Shown here piece after piece: positions 7,372 through 14,315 of a stretch of 14,322 bases of DNA. The position numbers and the translations under genes were made by a program. Position 1 is the stretch's first letter; every line of letters starts with the position of its first letter. The notes under the pieces were generated by a model. It had not been told where the DNA came from, searched no databases, and saw nothing but the letters and a program-made list of their open reading frames with translations. The DNA is from an uncultured Bacteroides sp. (GTDB lineage Bacteria; Bacteroidota; Bacteroidia; Bacteroidales; Bacteroidaceae): contig USEY01000070.1 of NCBI GenBank assembly GCA_900553815.1, forward strand, positions 1 to 14,322, written 5' to 3'.

Positions 7372-9921
7372 TCATCTACTCCTTGTCATGACAGGCGTTT
7401 TGTCTACCGCTTCCTGCACCTGCCACACACCGTCGATTTCATCGTAGAGTACGGAAGAAAAGGCATAGCGACGCATGTAAGGTGTGCCACCAATCTGCGG
7501 ATTGTCTGCTCCCAGACTGAACACCACGGGAACGGCATCGTGAGTCACCTCCAGCGCGGCCGGTTGCGAGGCATCGAGCACGGCGCGTATCTTCCAGTCG
7601 CCCACCTCAAAGGTATGATTGCCAGTGCTGCGCAACAAAGGTATATCGGCACCCGTATGCCCCACCCGAACGACAGCCAGAAAACGCGCCGCACGGCTGC
7701 CCTCCACCGTAGCGGTGAGATGCCACTGATTGGGCGTAGCGGGCGTAATCTGTGCGGGCGGCACCCGGAAAAGGTCCGTCTGACTCAGACTGAACGGCTC
7801 ACCGCAAAACAGTTGCGTCACCGCCACGTAACCGCCATCGGCTCCAGCTGTAGTGAGCATCTGCTGCTCTTCGTCTATACTGAAACGTACCGGACTATGC
7901 AACAACCACTCCCAGCGCGCAGGCTCAGAGGCCTCCAGCTCGTCGTAGAGGAGGACTATATCAGGATGGAGCATCAGCACGTGACGGCGATAACGGGTAA
8001 GCGGTGTAGAGCCGAAACCATTTTCCGGTGTCTGGCTAATACCAACCTGCTCAAAGGCTGAGACCCACATGGGGTCATCGGACACGCCACAATAAGCATG
8101 TGAAGCATCGCCCAGGCAATAACTGATATGACTGCCTCCCAAGGCACGGACTACGCTGCCATATCCTTTCGTGGAATAGGGCTGTCCTATACCATTGACC
8201 AACAGCGTATTGTGCGCACGGCTATGACGATAGGACATCAGGTTGTGGGCATCGCTGAAGTTCTGATAATAACCAGTACTGCGATAAACGGGCTGCCCTT
8301 CATAGAGCAGATTAAACGCATTCTGGCTGGCCGTAGTATGACTACCCGAACCGAATGTACTGGAACGGAACGACAGGGCCAAATCATCATCCGTACTACC
8401 CGGATGACTGTGCATGGCCACTTCGCCCGTATCCTCATACCATAACATTTTGGGCGCATCGGCAGGGAAAGCCGTATCGTAAGTACGGTCGGCACACATA
8501 CGATAAAGGCGCAGCTCATAGTCTTGAGCCACCAAGTCGGCACACTCGTCGGCATACCAGCCCGCATAAGCATCGCCAGTTTCCCGTGCCAGATAGTCGG
8601 CAAAGGCAGCCGTTAGCCGGTTGGGGGTGTCGCCCTGCTCGCTGGCGTCGCCAAAACCATTGCTGGCCGAATGAGGCGGAAAGCTATAGACCAAGGCCTG
8701 GCCGGAAGCACGATACCAAGGATGCCCAAGAAAGTCGAAACGGGCCACATAGGACAGCAAAGCCGGCATATAAGCCAAGGTATGAACATTGGCCGGAAAA
8801 TACCCCGTTCCGTTGTGCCACAGACCGTCGGTATTGAAACCACCGGCCGGAGCACGGGCCGTCCACAGCTCATAATAGTATTCCAGCATAGGTAACACTT
8901 CACTGCCATAAACCGGATGGTCGTAAAGCAAGAAGGCTATCTGGAAGTAAGTACGCATGTTCTGCTGCCAGAAATGATTGTCAAATATATGGTTTTCCTG
9001 ATAGCCCAGGTTTTCTTTATAGTAACGGCGCAAGACACGCATCAGCAACTCTTCGGCAGCCGAACGTTCTGCCGGCTCCAAGCTGTCGTGAAGCAAGTCG
9101 TAGGTCAAAAGACAAGATGTCGCCACATCGGACGACGTGAAATTGTCGGCAAACAACTGCCCGTCGGATGGCGGAGCCATGCAAAATGCCTCCAACAGTT
9201 CGTGCAGCTTGTCCGCATAGCGCGACTGGAGCGTGAGATAGGCAGCCTGATAGAGCCAGGAAGCCTGATTTTTCAAGTCAGATGCCTGGGAGCAAAGGTC
9301 GCCCAACGTCTGGTAGTCGGTATCCAAAGCTGTTGTCGCACGGGCCAACAATGCCTTATACTCGGAGTGGGAAGCCACTTTGCAACGCGCCTCGTCAATG
9401 CGGGGAGCCAGAAAACAATACAGGCGCGGAAAATCACGCGGCGCGTTGCAAACAAAATCGGCAAAGGAAGGAGTGACAAACACGGCTTCGTCGCCTGCTA
9501 CCTCAAAAGCAATGGCCTCACTCCATTCGCCAGCGGCTGTGCCGTCGGAGGCACAAGAGCGAAAGCGCCAGTACCATGTGCCAGCCTCCAGGACACAATG
9601 CAGGTTATAAAAACAACCGGCCTGGGGAGTAGAAATCATGGTCTCGGGCGTATCAAAATTTTCGCTTCTCGACAGGGAAAACTCCAGAGCCTCGCCCGTC
9701 TTCATTGACTGGGGAACGATAAGCGGAGCCGGATTCAGCATCAGCTCATTGGAAGCCTTGGGATAGGGCTGCGTACGTATCTTGTCGCGATAGGCATCGG
9801 GAGCATCGACAACCGGAGCCGGCTGAGGGTCGGAGACGGAAACCGGCAATTCCTGGTCGGCACACGAGGACGACGCCAGCAATGACAAGGCCAACAAGGC
9901 AAATAACAAGTGTCTGAACAT
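7372..9921 (-). CDS. Heparinase II/III-superfamily lyase lipoprotein with DUF4962-like N-terminus
   Basis: Predicted polysaccharide lyase anchored in the outer membrane. The signal MFRHLLFALLALSLLASSSC has a lipobox (ASSSC, Cys20) followed by ADQE. Residues about 60-145 look like the fibronectin III-type start of DUF4962 (GTWYWRFR, then GEWSEAIAFEV). A helical toroid follows (about 160-480) with DNHFWQQNM (314-322) and DGLWHNGTGYF (365-375). The beta-sandwich part holds GSGSHTTASQNAF (524-536). Asn315 or His316, Tyr374 and His528 are my candidates for the catalytic positions. Sequence blocks such as SFPPHSASNGFGDASE (413-428) recall the large glycosaminoglycan lyases of Bacteroides heparin PULs. 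Whether it belongs to PL12, PL15 or PL21 I cannot decide by eye. It is the first PUL gene; a strong hairpin lies 42 bp upstream. The likely role is the first cut of polymer at the cell surface. Confidence 0.82.
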   Translation of the reverse strand: MFRHLLFALLALSLLASSSCADQELPVSVSDPQPAPVVDAPDAYRDKIRTQPYPKASNELMLNPAPLIVPQSMKTGEALEFSLSRSENFDTPETMISTPQAGCFYNLHCVLEAGTWYWRFRSCASDGTAAGEWSEAIAFEVAGDEAVFVTPSFADFVCNAPRDFPRLYCFLAPRIDEARCKVASHSEYKALLARATTALDTDYQTLGDLCSQASDLKNQASWLYQAAYLTLQSRYADKLHELLEAFCMAPPSDGQLFADNFTSSDVATSCLLTYDLLHDSLEPAERSAAEELLMRVLRRYYKENLGYQENHIFDNHFWQQNMRTYFQIAFLLYDHPVYGSEVLPMLEYYYELWTARAPAGGFNTDGLWHNGTGYFPANVHTLAYMPALLSYVARFDFLGHPWYRASGQALVYSFPPHSASNGFGDASEQGDTPNRLTAAFADYLARETGDAYAGWYADECADLVAQDYELRLYRMCADRTYDTAFPADAPKMLWYEDTGEVAMHSHPGSTDDDLALSFRSSTFGSGSHTTASQNAFNLLYEGQPVYRSTGYYQNFSDAHNLMSYRHSRAHNTLLVNGIGQPYSTKGYGSVVRALGGSHISYCLGDASHAYCGVSDDPMWVSAFEQVGISQTPENGFGSTPLTRYRRHVLMLHPDIVLLYDELEASEPARWEWLLHSPVRFSIDEEQQMLTTAGADGGYVAVTQLFCGEPFSLSQTDLFRVPPAQITPATPNQWHLTATVEGSRAARFLAVVRVGHTGADIPLLRSTGNHTFEVGDWKIRAVLDASQPAALEVTHDAVPVVFSLGADNPQIGGTPYMRRYAFSSVLYDEIDGVWQVQEAVDKTPVMTRSR

Positions 9922-9963
9922 GAATATCTATATCTATGATTAAGGGATTACTATTCTAGGGAA

Positions 9964-9991
9964 GTCCCCCCCTCACTTTGGTGAGAGGGAC
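9964..9991 (-). terminator. Strong hairpin between the HU-like gene and the lyase gene
   Basis: On the minus strand GTCCCTCTCAC pairs with GTGAGGGGGGGAC around a CAAA loop, giving about 11 pairs with two G:U wobbles and a 2-base G bulge. It begins 20 bp after the HU-like stop codon. No U-run follows on the minus strand (next bases TTCCCTAG), so it is not a classical intrinsic terminator. It could still block or attenuate read-through from the surface-protein cluster into the PUL, or protect an mRNA end. Confidence 0.4.
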
Positions 9992-10011
9992 ACTTCTTCT
10001 GAGCTGCGGAT

Positions 10012-10473
10012 TTATCCCATTCCGCCTCCCTCTTCTTCGCCTCCACCAGGAGTAGTGGAAGTGCCTTTATCTTCTTCGCCTTTCCAGCGGGTCCAGTGCA
10101 CACTGTCGGGGGCCAGTGTGCGGGTAACGGCACGTCCTTGCGTATAGTTGGTTTCGGGGGTAAAACGGATGCGAGTCAGTTCAATATCGTCGGCAGTCAC
10201 CTTGTCGGGGGTGTCTTGCCCGCCCTTGCGTGCGGCAATGGTGTAGCGGAAGAAACCGATGTCCTGCAGGTGGACGCTGCGACCGGCGTTCATGCCACGC
10301 GCCATGACACTGGGCAGCGCGGATAGCACGGCCAGCACGTCGGCCTTGTGCACGGTAGACATTTCCATGATTTGTTCCACCAGTTCATCCGTCTCCATAG
10401 GACGGTCGGTAATAACGGCGTAAGGATAGTACTTGCCGTTGGATTTCAATTGTTTGGGTTTGAAATATGCCAT
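10012..10473 (-). CDS. HU-related histone-like DNA-binding protein (HU_rel / HU-HIG type)
   Basis: Small DNA-binding protein of the Bacteroidota-specific HU-related family (TIGR01201-type, about 150 aa). The N-terminus KPKQLKSNGKYYPYAV is typical of this group rather than of classical HU. The HU-fold core spans about 25-115 with DELVEQIMEMSTVHKADVLAVL as the helical part, GRSVHLQDIGFFRYTI (64-79) as the HU beta strand region, and RFTPETNYTQG leading out of the DNA-binding arm. The C-terminal 20 or so residues are a low-complexity Gly/Glu tail (GGGEEEGGGMG). No transmembrane segment or signal is present, so it acts in the cytoplasm. Its role next to a surface-protein cluster is unknown; members are scattered singly through Bacteroides genomes, so the neighbourhood may not be functional. 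The 72 bases directly upstream carry a small stem-loop. Confidence 0.85.
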   Translation of the reverse strand: MAYFKPKQLKSNGKYYPYAVITDRPMETDELVEQIMEMSTVHKADVLAVLSALPSVMARGMNAGRSVHLQDIGFFRYTIAARKGGQDTPDKVTADDIELTRIRFTPETNYTQGRAVTRTLAPDSVHWTRWKGEEDKGTSTTPGGGEEEGGGMG

Positions 10474-10490
10474 AGTCTTTCAGATTTTCA

Positions 10491-10506
10491 CCTCTTGCAG
10501 AAGAGG
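10491..10506 (-). other. Stem-loop in the leader of the HU-like gene
   Basis: A perfect 6-bp stem (CCTCTT and AAGAGG on the minus strand) with a CTGC loop lies 17 bp ahead of the ATG. The AGAGG of the 3' arm is purine-rich and could resemble a ribosome binding site, but it is far from the start and would be buried in the stem. It might influence translation; this is a guess from position alone. Confidence 0.3.
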
Positions 10507-10545
10507 CAGTTAAACATTTGGTTTTCTGTGTCATTCTATAGTAAT

Positions 10546-10632
10546 CGACGACACGGCGACCCGTAGGGCACGACACGGCGACTCGTTGGACACCAGACGG
10601 CGACCCGTAGGGTACGAGACGCCGTGTCGTCG
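10546..10632. repeat. GC-rich intergenic element bounded by perfect 13-bp inverted repeats
   Basis: CGACGACACGGCG (10546-10558) is exactly repeated in inverse as CGCCGTGTCGTCG (10620-10632), enclosing 61 bases made of tandem units. Transcribed from either strand it would fold into a 13-bp GC-rich stem capped by smaller ACCC/GGGT hairpins. It begins 19 bp after the stop of the fimbrillin-like gene and contrasts strongly with the A+T-rich bases on its HU-gene side. It has no transposase, no coding capacity and no evident target duplication. Candidates are a dispersed repetitive element of the REP/MITE kind, a transcript-stabilising or terminating structure, or a protein-binding array. Confidence 0.8.
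10554..10619. repeat. Three 22-bp tandem repeats
   Basis: Units at 10554-10575, 10576-10597 and 10598-10619 are each exactly 22 bp and directly abut. All begin CGGCGAC. The outer two differ at 2 of 22 positions and share the core CGGCGACCCGTAGGG. The middle unit differs from the first and from the third at 5 positions each (core CGGCGACTCGTTGGA). A partial unit (CGACGACA, 10546-10553) precedes them. The 22-bp length is not a multiple of three, and the units lie between genes. The period is about two helical turns, so bound proteins would sit on one face of the DNA. Confidence 0.85.
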
Positions 10633-10651
10633 GCAAGGCTTCGAAAGGGGG

Positions 10652-12289
10652 TTATTCGAAGATGGTCAGCATCGGACGGATAAAGCCTCTGGTGCTATAG
10701 GCTGCATCGGCCTGGCCAGCCTGGCATGTGTATGCAGAAGCCTCGGCTGCTGCATCATTGCCATTCCCAATGGTAAATACAGAGAATTTAAGACCCGAGT
10801 TGATGGTACTCGACAACATATACCAACCGTTTGAAGCAACGGCTGCATCACCGCCGGGATTGGTCAAGAAGCTTTGTGGAGTCACGATTTTGGCAAGTTC
10901 GGCATCAGCCTCTTCACCAAAGATTTTTCCAGTCAACACCTCCAGCTGCTTATAGGTAGGAATATACCAGGAACTGATGTTAGCCCCTGAAACTGAGTTG
11001 CTTTCCAACCATATTTTGTAACTGGTATAAACGCCACCTGTAAAGTCCTTGCAAACGCCTGTGGCGGAATTCAGCAGATAATCCGTGGCAGTGAAACCTT
11101 GGAAAGTAGTGGCCGACGCGGTCAGAGTCGGAAATGCTTCTGCATCGGAGGCCGTCAGGTTCATGCGAGGCGTTGCATTGCCCAATGCTACTGCATAAGC
11201 CTTGATAGTCTTGGTCGCATAGCTTTCGCCATAGCTGGCAGAAGTATCATCGGTACCTGATATTGCCATGGAGAACACCACAGCCACCGCATCTGTAGCC
11301 TCAGCCACCACTTCGCCCTGAGCATTGATATAGGCACCTACCTTCAGTTCGCCTGCCGGCTGAGGTTCTTCGGGGTCGGTTTCTTCACCCTCGAAAGCGT
11401 CGTCAATCACAATTTCCACCTTGATTTTGTCATCGCCCGGCTCTTCACCTGGCTTCAGGCTGACGCTGGTGTTGCTTTGAAGGCTCATCATCTGGTCGGC
11501 GGTAAGTTGGATGCTCTTGGTAGAGGTTCCGTCTTCGTTGCTGAAAGTGATGGTAGAAGTACGAGTTTCGTCGGCCACAGTAGCCAGCACATAGCAATAG
11601 AAAGCAAACTCACCATCAGTCAGCACAGGCACGTAGCTATCGGCAGTAGCCTGAAGCTGTCCCTTAGTAGTAGCCTTGCCCGTAGCAACGTTGAATCCGG
11701 CGCCTGCATAAAGATTAGGATTGATGTGAGTAAGACCGGTCAGGCCCAATGCATCCACATCAGCAGTCTTCACGGCAATGCGGGTGAAGGGACGCTTCAG
11801 GGTAACGCTGCCTGCCAGGTCGTCGGCTGCCACGGTTGCGCAGAAGGCATCGGCGGCAGGATTGTTGAACAAGTCGTTAGTCTTGTTCAGACGATAGGTA
11901 ATGTTGGTCAAGGCATCGGCCTTGTAGATGGTGGTCGAGGTGGACGTATAGTCGTCACCGGCCACATAGTCGGCCCAGAACAAGTAGTTGGCTGCGCTTG
12001 CATTTTTTTCAAACTCAAAGGTAGCCTTTCCGGCGGTCACGGGCTGCACCATGCGGGTGCCTTCGATGACTGTTCCTTCGCTGTCCACTGCTTCCATGAT
12101 GCAGCGCATCACATATCCATCTACATCGGCCACTGCGCGCGTATCGGGTGTGGCACCGCTTACATTCACTGAGAGAACGACTTTACCGCCGTTGGTTCCA
12201 TTGTTGGAGATGATTTCCTCCTGGCTGCACGCTGCCATAAAGAGCAGAGTGAACGCAGCCATCACTGAATAGAAAAAGTTCTTTTTCAT
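10652..12289 (-). CDS. Fimbrillin-like (DUF6562-type) lipoprotein with DUF1566/FISUMP-like C-terminal domain
   Basis: Predicted surface lipoprotein. The signal MKKNFFYSVMAAFTLLFMAAC has its lipobox Cys at 21, followed by SQEE. The N-terminal domain (about 35-280) resembles fimbrillin-type DUF6562 proteins: DTRA at 49-52, FWADYV at 104-109, SVTLKRPFTRIAVKTAD at 161-177, and a final acidic strand KVEIVIDDAFEGEE. It aligns by eye with the upstream 343-aa lipoprotein. An acidic Pro-rich linker (about 281-313) leads to a second domain (about 315-545) in which WYIPTYKQLEVL (441-452), GWYMLSSTI (488-496) and GFIRPMLTIFE (535-545) recall DUF1566/Lcl or FISUMP domains. The likely role is a tip adhesin or accessory surface protein of a fimbria-like structure; the ligand is unknown. 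It starts 61 bp after the preceding gene, with no clear promoter between. Confidence 0.75.
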   Translation of the reverse strand: MKKNFFYSVMAAFTLLFMAACSQEEIISNNGTNGGKVVLSVNVSGATPDTRAVADVDGYVMRCIMEAVDSEGTVIEGTRMVQPVTAGKATFEFEKNASAANYLFWADYVAGDDYTSTSTTIYKADALTNITYRLNKTNDLFNNPAADAFCATVAADDLAGSVTLKRPFTRIAVKTADVDALGLTGLTHINPNLYAGAGFNVATGKATTKGQLQATADSYVPVLTDGEFAFYCYVLATVADETRTSTITFSNEDGTSTKSIQLTADQMMSLQSNTSVSLKPGEEPGDDKIKVEIVIDDAFEGEETDPEEPQPAGELKVGAYINAQGEVVAEATDAVAVVFSMAISGTDDTSASYGESYATKTIKAYAVALGNATPRMNLTASDAEAFPTLTASATTFQGFTATDYLLNSATGVCKDFTGGVYTSYKIWLESNSVSGANISSWYIPTYKQLEVLTGKIFGEEADAELAKIVTPQSFLTNPGGDAAVASNGWYMLSSTINSGLKFSVFTIGNGNDAAAEASAYTCQAGQADAAYSTRGFIRPMLTIFE

Positions 12290-12350
12290 GGTTACTTGAA
12301 AGTTTGATTTGTGAATAAATATAGTTATCTCAATTGTGCATAGTCTTCGT

Positions 12351-13382
12351 TCAAATGACCTCTACTTCCATGTCTATCTCGTCGTCGAAGTCGGGGTCGA
12401 TGCCCACACCATCCTCAGCCAGGGCCGGGTCGGCCGTAAGGAAGTTGTCGCGAACGGTGGTAAGCATGCCGGGAGTGCAGCGCAAGCGTATGATGGAGCG
12501 TGCCACGGTCTTGCTCTGGCTGTCTACCACTTCTACTTCCACAGGCACAGCTGTGTCGGTCTCGTTGCACAACACATAGTCAAAGCCTATCTCAAAATCC
12601 TTGACGGGTGTTTCGGGCAGGGTAAACTCCTTACTATAGCTCATGTAGAGCAGAGAGTTGCGCAACTGTCCGGTGAGCACGTCAAAACCCATAGGCAAAT
12701 AATCGCTGTACTTCACACGCACAGTGAACTTGTTGCCACTTACTTCGCCTGCTGAGACCTTGTCCATCAGCTTGTCGAGGTCGGTGGCCAGCAGGCGATA
12801 GCGTGCCACAGGACGGCTGAGTGTCAGTTCTAGAGGCACCTGCACGTTCCAGTCGTTGCGATAACTGCTCAAGTCCACTTCCTGCATGGCATAGAAGGCG
12901 TCTTTCCAGTCGGTGTTGCCTTGGTAGCGTCCATTGCCGATGACAGGAGTCAGGGTAGTGGTATCGTAGAACCAGTCGGCCTTCTGGTCGGCCTGCACAT
13001 AGTCGGCCCAAACGGCCAGTCGGTAAGGGCGTGCGTGGAGTTTCAGGGATACGGGCACGGTGAGCAGGGTGCGTCCGTCCACCACTTCTTCGTAAACCAC
13101 CTGCCGTACGGAAGTGGCGTCGCTCAGATAGGCATCCACAATAAAACGGTGCAGGTAGGCAGCATCGCCCTCTGCGCGGGTGGAGAAAGCTTTCGATGCG
13201 GCTTCGGAAACAGTTAGACGAAGCGACAACTGTGCCTTAACCGTCACCTCAGTGGGGTCTACCCCCCACTCTCCTGTAGCAGTCATTTCGGGTTCTTCGT
13301 GCAACTGGCAAGAGGCCAACAAGAAGGTGCAACCGCTCAGGAGGCTGAAAATATGTCTGAATATCTTTTTCATTGTCTTCAT
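12351..13382 (-). CDS. Fimbrillin-like (DUF6562-type) lipoprotein
   Basis: Predicted outer-membrane lipoprotein of 343 aa. The lipobox LLASC (Cys25) is canonical and is followed by QLHEE. The body has STRA at 67-70 (an Arg at the position where many fimbrillins are trimmed), WADYV at 125-129, ELTLSRPVARYRLLATDLDKL at 185-205 and a very acidic C-terminus (DPDFDDEIDMEVEV). The same landmarks occur in the same order in the next gene, so the two look like paralogues. The FimB/Mfa2 anchor family is an alternative assignment, but its usual N-terminal motif is not evident. It starts 10 bp after the DUF3575 stop, so the two are co-transcribed. ATG codons at 13382 and 13373 are both possible starts; the second gives MKKIFRH. 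Confidence 0.72.
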   Translation of the reverse strand: MKTMKKIFRHIFSLLSGCTFLLASCQLHEEPEMTATGEWGVDPTEVTVKAQLSLRLTVSEAASKAFSTRAEGDAAYLHRFIVDAYLSDATSVRQVVYEEVVDGRTLLTVPVSLKLHARPYRLAVWADYVQADQKADWFYDTTTLTPVIGNGRYQGNTDWKDAFYAMQEVDLSSYRNDWNVQVPLELTLSRPVARYRLLATDLDKLMDKVSAGEVSGNKFTVRVKYSDYLPMGFDVLTGQLRNSLLYMSYSKEFTLPETPVKDFEIGFDYVLCNETDTAVPVEVEVVDSQSKTVARSIIRLRCTPGMLTTVRDNFLTADPALAEDGVGIDPDFDDEIDMEVEVI

Positions 13383-13392
13383 ATATTTAGGA

Positions 13393-14253
13393 TTAAAGGC
13401 GATAGACCAGCGACAGCCCCAGACGAGTCAGTCCCCAATAGTGGCGGATGCGGGTATTAATCAAAGCGCCGTTCTCTATATTATAATAGGTATTGTATTT
13501 CAGGTTGGCATAACCCACACCTACATTGAACTCGGCTCCCCAGTGTTGCCCCAAGGGCAGTTTGTAACCATAGCTCAGTCCGGCTCCCAGCAGTGGACGG
13601 CCGGCATCTTGATAGCGGTTGTCCTCCCATTTAAAGTTGAACCAGGCAGCATGGGCATGCAACCCCAAGAAGTGTCCCCGTCCGACCTCGCTTCCCGTCC
13701 ACCAGCGCAACTCGGGCTGTAAGGCAATGACACGAAGGGCATGTTCACGCTGAGCATCCCACAGACTCCACATTACAGGCAAGTCGAGAGTCATCTTGCG
13801 GTGTAGCTGCACTTCGTAGGCCAGGTTAAGCACACCGATGGCATCGAAAGCCACGTTAGTTTTCAGGGCATGATAGCGTGCCGGAGCTGCTTGTTGCCGC
13901 ACATCTTGCTGCCCGGCAGAAGTTCCTTGGCCAGCTGGTTTCCTACTGGAAGGTTTCTGACGCACAGGCTTCTTATTGTCCTTGCGTTGGGCTGTGGGCA
14001 TCTGTTCTGCTTTCATTCCATCTGCTTCCTGCCGGGTATCACCTGCGTCGCTTTTCTTTCTTTTCCGAGCAACCTGAGGAGTACTGGTAGCTGCGGCTGC
14101 GGGAGCCTCACCGGCAGCAGGTTTCCACACAGCGGTTTCTTCGGGCGCGGCAGAGGTCTGCACGCGGGGTTTCTCAGGTGTCTGTGCCCCACAGGCCAAC
14201 ACAGTGACCAGACATGAAACCAATACAAGAATGCGTATGTTTTTGAGATTCAT
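13393..14253 (-). CDS. DUF3575 outer-membrane protein with long basic linker
   Basis: Numbered from the ATG at 14253 the protein has 286 aa. The frame stays open upstream to a TTG at 14286, but the ATG is preferred because MNLKNIRILVLVSCLVTVLACGAQ is then a clean export signal; VLAC could be a lipobox (Cys21). Residues 25-125 are low-complexity, rich in Lys/Arg, Gln, Pro and Ala. The DUF3575 domain fills 127-286: HALKTNVAFDA, LQPELRWWTG, GHFLGLHAHAAWFNF, YGYKLPLG and HYWGLTRLGLSLVY are typical of this predicted beta-barrel family, which often accompanies fimbrial genes in Bacteroides. Family members normally lack such a linker. It is the first gene visible in the cluster, and the two fimbrillin-like lipoproteins follow. 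The cell function of the family is not established; an anchoring or assembly role is inferred from context. Confidence 0.8.
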   Translation of the reverse strand: MNLKNIRILVLVSCLVTVLACGAQTPEKPRVQTSAAPEETAVWKPAAGEAPAAAATSTPQVARKRKKSDAGDTRQEADGMKAEQMPTAQRKDNKKPVRQKPSSRKPAGQGTSAGQQDVRQQAAPARYHALKTNVAFDAIGVLNLAYEVQLHRKMTLDLPVMWSLWDAQREHALRVIALQPELRWWTGSEVGRGHFLGLHAHAAWFNFKWEDNRYQDAGRPLLGAGLSYGYKLPLGQHWGAEFNVGVGYANLKYNTYYNIENGALINTRIRHYWGLTRLGLSLVYRL

Positions 14254-14283
14254 GGCGAAATATATTGTTTTAATGAATGTCCG

Positions 14284-14315
14284 CAAACATCCAATTAGTA
14301 AATTCGATGTTTAAA
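14284..14315 (-). promoter_or_regulatory. Possible degenerate promoter for the DUF3575 gene
   Basis: On the minus strand TTTA (14312-14315) is followed after 20 bp by GATGTTTG (14284-14291). Each element has one mismatch to the Bacteroides consensus TTTG / TAnnTTTG, and the spacing is correct. Initiation would fall about 25 bases ahead of the ATG at 14253. The match is weak and the upstream context is cut by the window edge, so the gene may instead be internal to a longer operon. Confidence 0.3.

Noticed and set aside
10546..10632. CRISPR array
   Set aside because: The units abut with no spacers, only three are present, and no cas genes are nearby.
10385..10636. Minus-strand open frame of 83 codons running through the 22-bp repeats into the HU-like gene
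   Set aside because: It overlaps the HU-like gene in another frame and its N-terminal part only translates the repeat array, whose 22-bp unit does not preserve frame.
12290..12350. Promoter TATATTTA ahead of the second fimbrillin-like gene
   Set aside because: It lacks the final G, and the nearest upstream TTTG is about 28 bp away, outside the 19-21 bp spacing.
14254..14286. Upstream TTG start adding 11 residues to the DUF3575 protein
   Set aside because: The extension precedes a complete signal peptide that starts at the ATG at 14253, and the TTG overlaps the candidate -7 element.
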